Source of the DNA: JBFGFX01 sp965232455
Lineage (GTDB): Bacteria; Pseudomonadota; Gammaproteobacteria; Steroidobacterales; Woeseiaceae
NCBI GenBank assembly: GCA_965232455.1
Contig: OZ246981.1
Coordinates: 5,270,001 to 5,334,000, forward strand
Direction of reading: 5' to 3'
DNA length: 64,000 nt
This document shows positions 61,651 through 64,000 of this stretch, one piece after another (within the stretch, counting starts at the first letter, position 1; each line of letters opens with the position of its first letter). The notes under the pieces were generated by a model, which was given only the letters and a program-made list of their open reading frames with translations, ran no database searches and was not told where the DNA came from. Position numbers and translations under genes: made by a program.

Positions 61651-63507
61651 ATGTCTCTGTTTGAGTACCATCGCTGCGTGGAAACGACGACCGCCATCGA
61701 CATACCGGCATTGGATCGCTCCTCCGATCACGCGCTCGGCGCCGCGGATGCGGAGCATGTGTTGCTGGAGTACGGCAGCTACGCGTGCTCACATTGTCGC
61801 GACGCCCAAGAAGTCATCGAACGCCTGCGCGAGCGGCTCGGCGACAAGCTTCAATACGTGTTTCGTCATAAACCTCTGCAGCGTGACCCGTGGGCGGAGC
61901 CCACGGCGATGCTGGCCGAATACGTGGCCGAACGGGGAGATTTTTGGACGGCGCACGCCGCTCTGATGGCCGAGCCGATCCGCAGCGACGCCGATTTCAT
62001 CCGTGTCGCGGCCAGCCTCGGCGTGGACGAAACGCGCCTCGCCGAGATCCAACAGGACGAATCCCTGCGTGCCCGCGTGCGCCGATCGGCGGAAGCGGCC
62101 GCCGGAGTGACCAGCACGCCGACGTTTTTTATCGACGGCCGACGGTATACCGGGGCCTGGGACGAGATGAGCCTGATCGAAGCGCTCGACACACCGATGG
62201 CGGACCGTATCGAGCGCGTTGCGAGGGCCTTCGCCGGTTGGGCCCCGGCCACCGGCGTCCTGCTCGCGCTGTGCGCGGTGACCGCGTTGGCCCTTGCGAA
62301 CTCGCCCTTGGCAGCTGCGTTCGAGGCGCTCTGGACCCGGGCGCTGGCCCTCGAGGCGGGCGACTGGCGGTTTGCGATGCCCGTGAGGAGCTGGATCAAC
62401 GATGCCCTGATGAGCATCTTTTTCCTGGTGGTGGGTCTGGAAATCAAACGCGAGCTGACGATCGGCGCGCTGGCCAAACCCAGTGTGGCGGCGTTGCCGA
62501 TCGCGGCCGCCGTCGGCGGCATGGTCGTGCCGGCCGCGCTGTATCTGGCGTTGACGTGGGGTTCGCCGGCCACCAGCGGCTGGGGAATCCCGATGGCGAC
62601 CGACATCGCGTTTTCGTTGGGTTTGCTGGCGCTGTTGGGCCGTCGCGTGCCGCTGACCTTGAAGGTATTCCTTACCGCCCTGGCCATCGTCGACGATCTG
62701 GGTGCGATCACCGTCATCGCGCTCTTTTACGGCCACGGTTTCGATCTTTCGTACGCTGCGGCCGCCGTCGCCGTTTTTATCGTGCTGCTCGGCCTGAACG
62801 TCGCCGGGGTATACCGCAGCGTACCCTACGCGGTGGCGGGGATCGTGCTGTGGATCTGCGTGCATGCCTCCGGCGTACACGCTACGCTCGCCGGCATCCT
62901 GCTTGCCGTTGCGGTGCCAACTCGACCGCCGCCCAATCTGCGCGGTCTGCTGGCCCAGGCTCAGGCGCTGCTGGATCCCGAGATCGAACGCCTGGCCAAA
63001 GCGCCGGACGCCTTTCCGGCGCGCTCGGTGATGCGCGCACTCGACGCCGTGCACGATCGCGTCGAGTCGCCCGCGCATCGATTGGAACGCATGCTGGAGC
63101 CGTGGTCGAGCTTTCTGATCCTGCCGTTGTTCGCGCTCGCCAACGCCGGCGTCGTACTTACCGGCATGGGCGAGTCCACCACGCTGGCCCTTGCGATCGC
63201 GGTGGGCCTGGTGCTCGGCAAACCGCTGGGGATCGTCGCGGGCGTTTGGGCGGTCACCCGCGCTCGCAAGGCGGCGTTGCCGGGGACCCTCACCTGGCCG
63301 TCCATCGTCGGGGTTGGTTCGCTGGCGGGCGTGGGCTTTACGATGTCGATCTTCATCAGCAACGAGGCGTTCACGGATGCCGCGAGCGTCGGCGCCGCCA
63401 AACTCGCCGTTCTGGGCGCCTCGGTTGCGGCGGCGTTGATAGGACTGGTGATCCTGTCAAGATCCCTGCCCGCGGTTAGCGCCCGCAGCGACGTTGGTCA
63501 GGATTGA
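61651..63507 (+). CDS. nhaA: Thioredoxin/DsbA-like domain fused to NhaA Na+/H+ antiporter, 618 aa
   Basis: Residues about 35-200 form a DsbA-like domain with Cys46-x-x-Cys49 (CSHC) and the cis-Pro segment TSTPTFFIDG. A full NhaA follows with ATDIAFSLG and the paired aspartates AIVDDLGA that carry Na+/H+. Eleven to twelve helices are visible. Such fusions are known in several phyla and may link redox state to ion exchange. ATG 61651 is chosen; GTG 61678 is an alternative. The divergent HtrA gene shares the 172-bp control interval. Confidence 0.88.
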   Translation: MSLFEYHRCVETTTAIDIPALDRSSDHALGAADAEHVLLEYGSYACSHCRDAQEVIERLRERLGDKLQYVFRHKPLQRDPWAEPTAMLAEYVAERGDFWTAHAALMAEPIRSDADFIRVAASLGVDETRLAEIQQDESLRARVRRSAEAAAGVTSTPTFFIDGRRYTGAWDEMSLIEALDTPMADRIERVARAFAGWAPATGVLLALCAVTALALANSPLAAAFEALWTRALALEAGDWRFAMPVRSWINDALMSIFFLVVGLEIKRELTIGALAKPSVAALPIAAAVGGMVVPAALYLALTWGSPATSGWGIPMATDIAFSLGLLALLGRRVPLTLKVFLTALAIVDDLGAITVIALFYGHGFDLSYAAAAVAVFIVLLGLNVAGVYRSVPYAVAGIVLWICVHASGVHATLAGILLAVAVPTRPPPNLRGLLAQAQALLDPEIERLAKAPDAFPARSVMRALDAVHDRVESPAHRLERMLEPWSSFLILPLFALANAGVVLTGMGESTTLALAIAVGLVLGKPLGIVAGVWAVTRARKAALPGTLTWPSIVGVGSLAGVGFTMSIFISNEAFTDAASVGAAKLAVLGASVAAALIGLVILSRSLPAVSARSDVGQD

Positions 63508-63610
63508 CGCCCGGCCAGGCACCTCCGTTCGGTGGCGCTGCGTTCAAGACGTCCCGGTGCGCACGACCGACGGACAATGCGTCCGTGCAGTGGGTTTGTT
63601 GCGTCGCCGG

Positions 63611-64000
63611 TCAGGTGCGGTTGATGGACACGCCGCCGTCCACGAGGAGGGCGCTGCCCGTCGTGAAACTCGATGCGTCTGAAGCCAGATAGAGTACGGA
63701 CTTCGCCATTTCGTCGGCGCTGGCGTATCTGCGCAGTGGGTACAGCCCGGCGATGAAGTCCCGGGCTTCGGGCGTGTCGGCGTACTGTAGCGCCATCTCG
63801 GTTTCCGTTGCACCCGGCAGTATGGCGTTCACGCGTACGCGCTGCTGCGCGTATTCAATGGCAAGCGCCTGGGTCAAGCCGATCAGTCCTGATTTGCTGG
63901 CCGCATAGGCGGCAACCTCCGGAAAGCCGACGGTGTAGCCGACAAACGAGGAAGTGAATATCAGCGAGCCGCCGTTCCGCGAGGCCATCGCCGGAAGCTG
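63611..64000 (-). CDS. SDR oxidoreductase, N-terminally cut by window edge
   Basis: Only the C-terminal 129 residues are in the window; the frame is open past base 64000 (QLPAM). The catalytic Ser (TSSFVGY), Tyr (YAASK) and Lys of the classical SDR site are present, and the C-terminus ends TGSALLVDGGVS, typical of 3-oxoacyl-ACP reductase-like SDRs. The cofactor-binding N-terminus is outside. The substrate is unknown. It is convergent with the NhaA fusion gene across a 103-bp interval. Confidence 0.85.
   Translation of the reverse strand, partial: QLPAMASRNGGSLIFTSSFVGYTVGFPEVAAYAASKSGLIGLTQALAIEYAQQRVRVNAILPGATETEMALQYADTPEARDFIAGLYPLRRYASADEMAKSVLYLASDASSFTTGSALLVDGGVSINRT

Noticed and set aside
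61890..63479. 529-codon frame overlapping the NhaA fusion
   Set aside because: Off-frame reading of a clear thioredoxin-NhaA gene; no motifs of its own.
1..64000. CRISPR arrays, insertion sequences, rRNA, tRNA and prophage signatures
   Set aside because: None of the diagnostic repeats, conserved RNA segments, transposase or phage genes were seen.

Overview
The window looks like a chromosomal segment of a free-living, probably marine, gammaproteobacterium. The evidence is a moderately high G+C content, a large TonB-dependent receptor next to alginate-degradation genes, many Sec, Tat and lipoprotein signals of Gram-negative type, FadR, MocR, LysR, HxlR and CadC-type regulators, and Bcr/CflA, LysE and RND/MMPL transporters. 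The assignment below class level is inference. I found no rRNA, tRNA, insertion sequence, prophage or CRISPR array.

Layout. (1) 1-5.0 kb: an alpha/beta hydrolase cut by the window edge, a small membrane-anchored protein, a secreted alpha/beta hydrolase and a long exported alpha-solenoid protein. (2) 5.0-13.6 kb: an alginate-type utilisation locus, with a FadR-like repressor divergent from a TonB receptor, then a PL6 lyase, KdgF, an SDR (DEH reductase-like), KDPG aldolase and KDG kinase. Two identical 17-bp palindromic operators lie in front of the receptor. (3) 13.7-25.8 kb: accessory metabolism and regulators. A LysR gene diverges from a SnoaL-like gene. A MocR gene diverges from DinB and beta-hydroxyacid dehydrogenase genes across a perfect 13-bp inverted repeat. 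A Tat-type amidohydrolase follows. An HxlR gene diverges from a cysteine-synthase-like enzyme with a Tat-like leader. Then come a quinone-oxidoreductase-like MDR, an ICMT-like membrane methyltransferase divergent from a membrane LytTR regulator, and a lipoprotein.

(4) 25.9-39.9 kb: the most unusual part. Twelve tightly packed, often overlapping genes encode four cobalamin-domain radical SAM proteins, two GNAT-like proteins, a GH3-family acyl-amido synthetase, an RND/MMPL exporter, a small polytopic protein, a PAP2 phosphatase, a membrane-anchored SnoaL-like protein and a fatty-acid-desaturase-like enzyme. I read this as an uncharacterised biosynthetic and export cluster for a modified lipid or lipid amide. 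Both convergent gene pairs inside it end on a shared CTAG.

(5) 40.0-48.0 kb: a flavin monooxygenase-like enzyme, OsmC, a duplicated DUF4242-like protein coupled to a 993-residue BTAD/AAA regulator, and, divergently, a cysteine synthase-glutaredoxin fusion followed by an AhpD/CMD-like protein. (6) 48.0-64.0 kb: mostly single genes. They include a DUF1579-like protein, an exported HExxH protein, a TlpA-like thioredoxin, an NHL-repeat lipoprotein, a CPBP protease divergent from an ArsR-like regulator with repeated operator motifs, LysE, GST, an alpha/beta hydrolase, a CadC-type TPR regulator, a PNPOx-like protein, Bcr/CflA MFS, an HtrA-like protease, a thioredoxin-NhaA fusion and a partial SDR. 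The only gene-free stretch above 300 bases is 5759-6139, which carries the alginate-locus operators.
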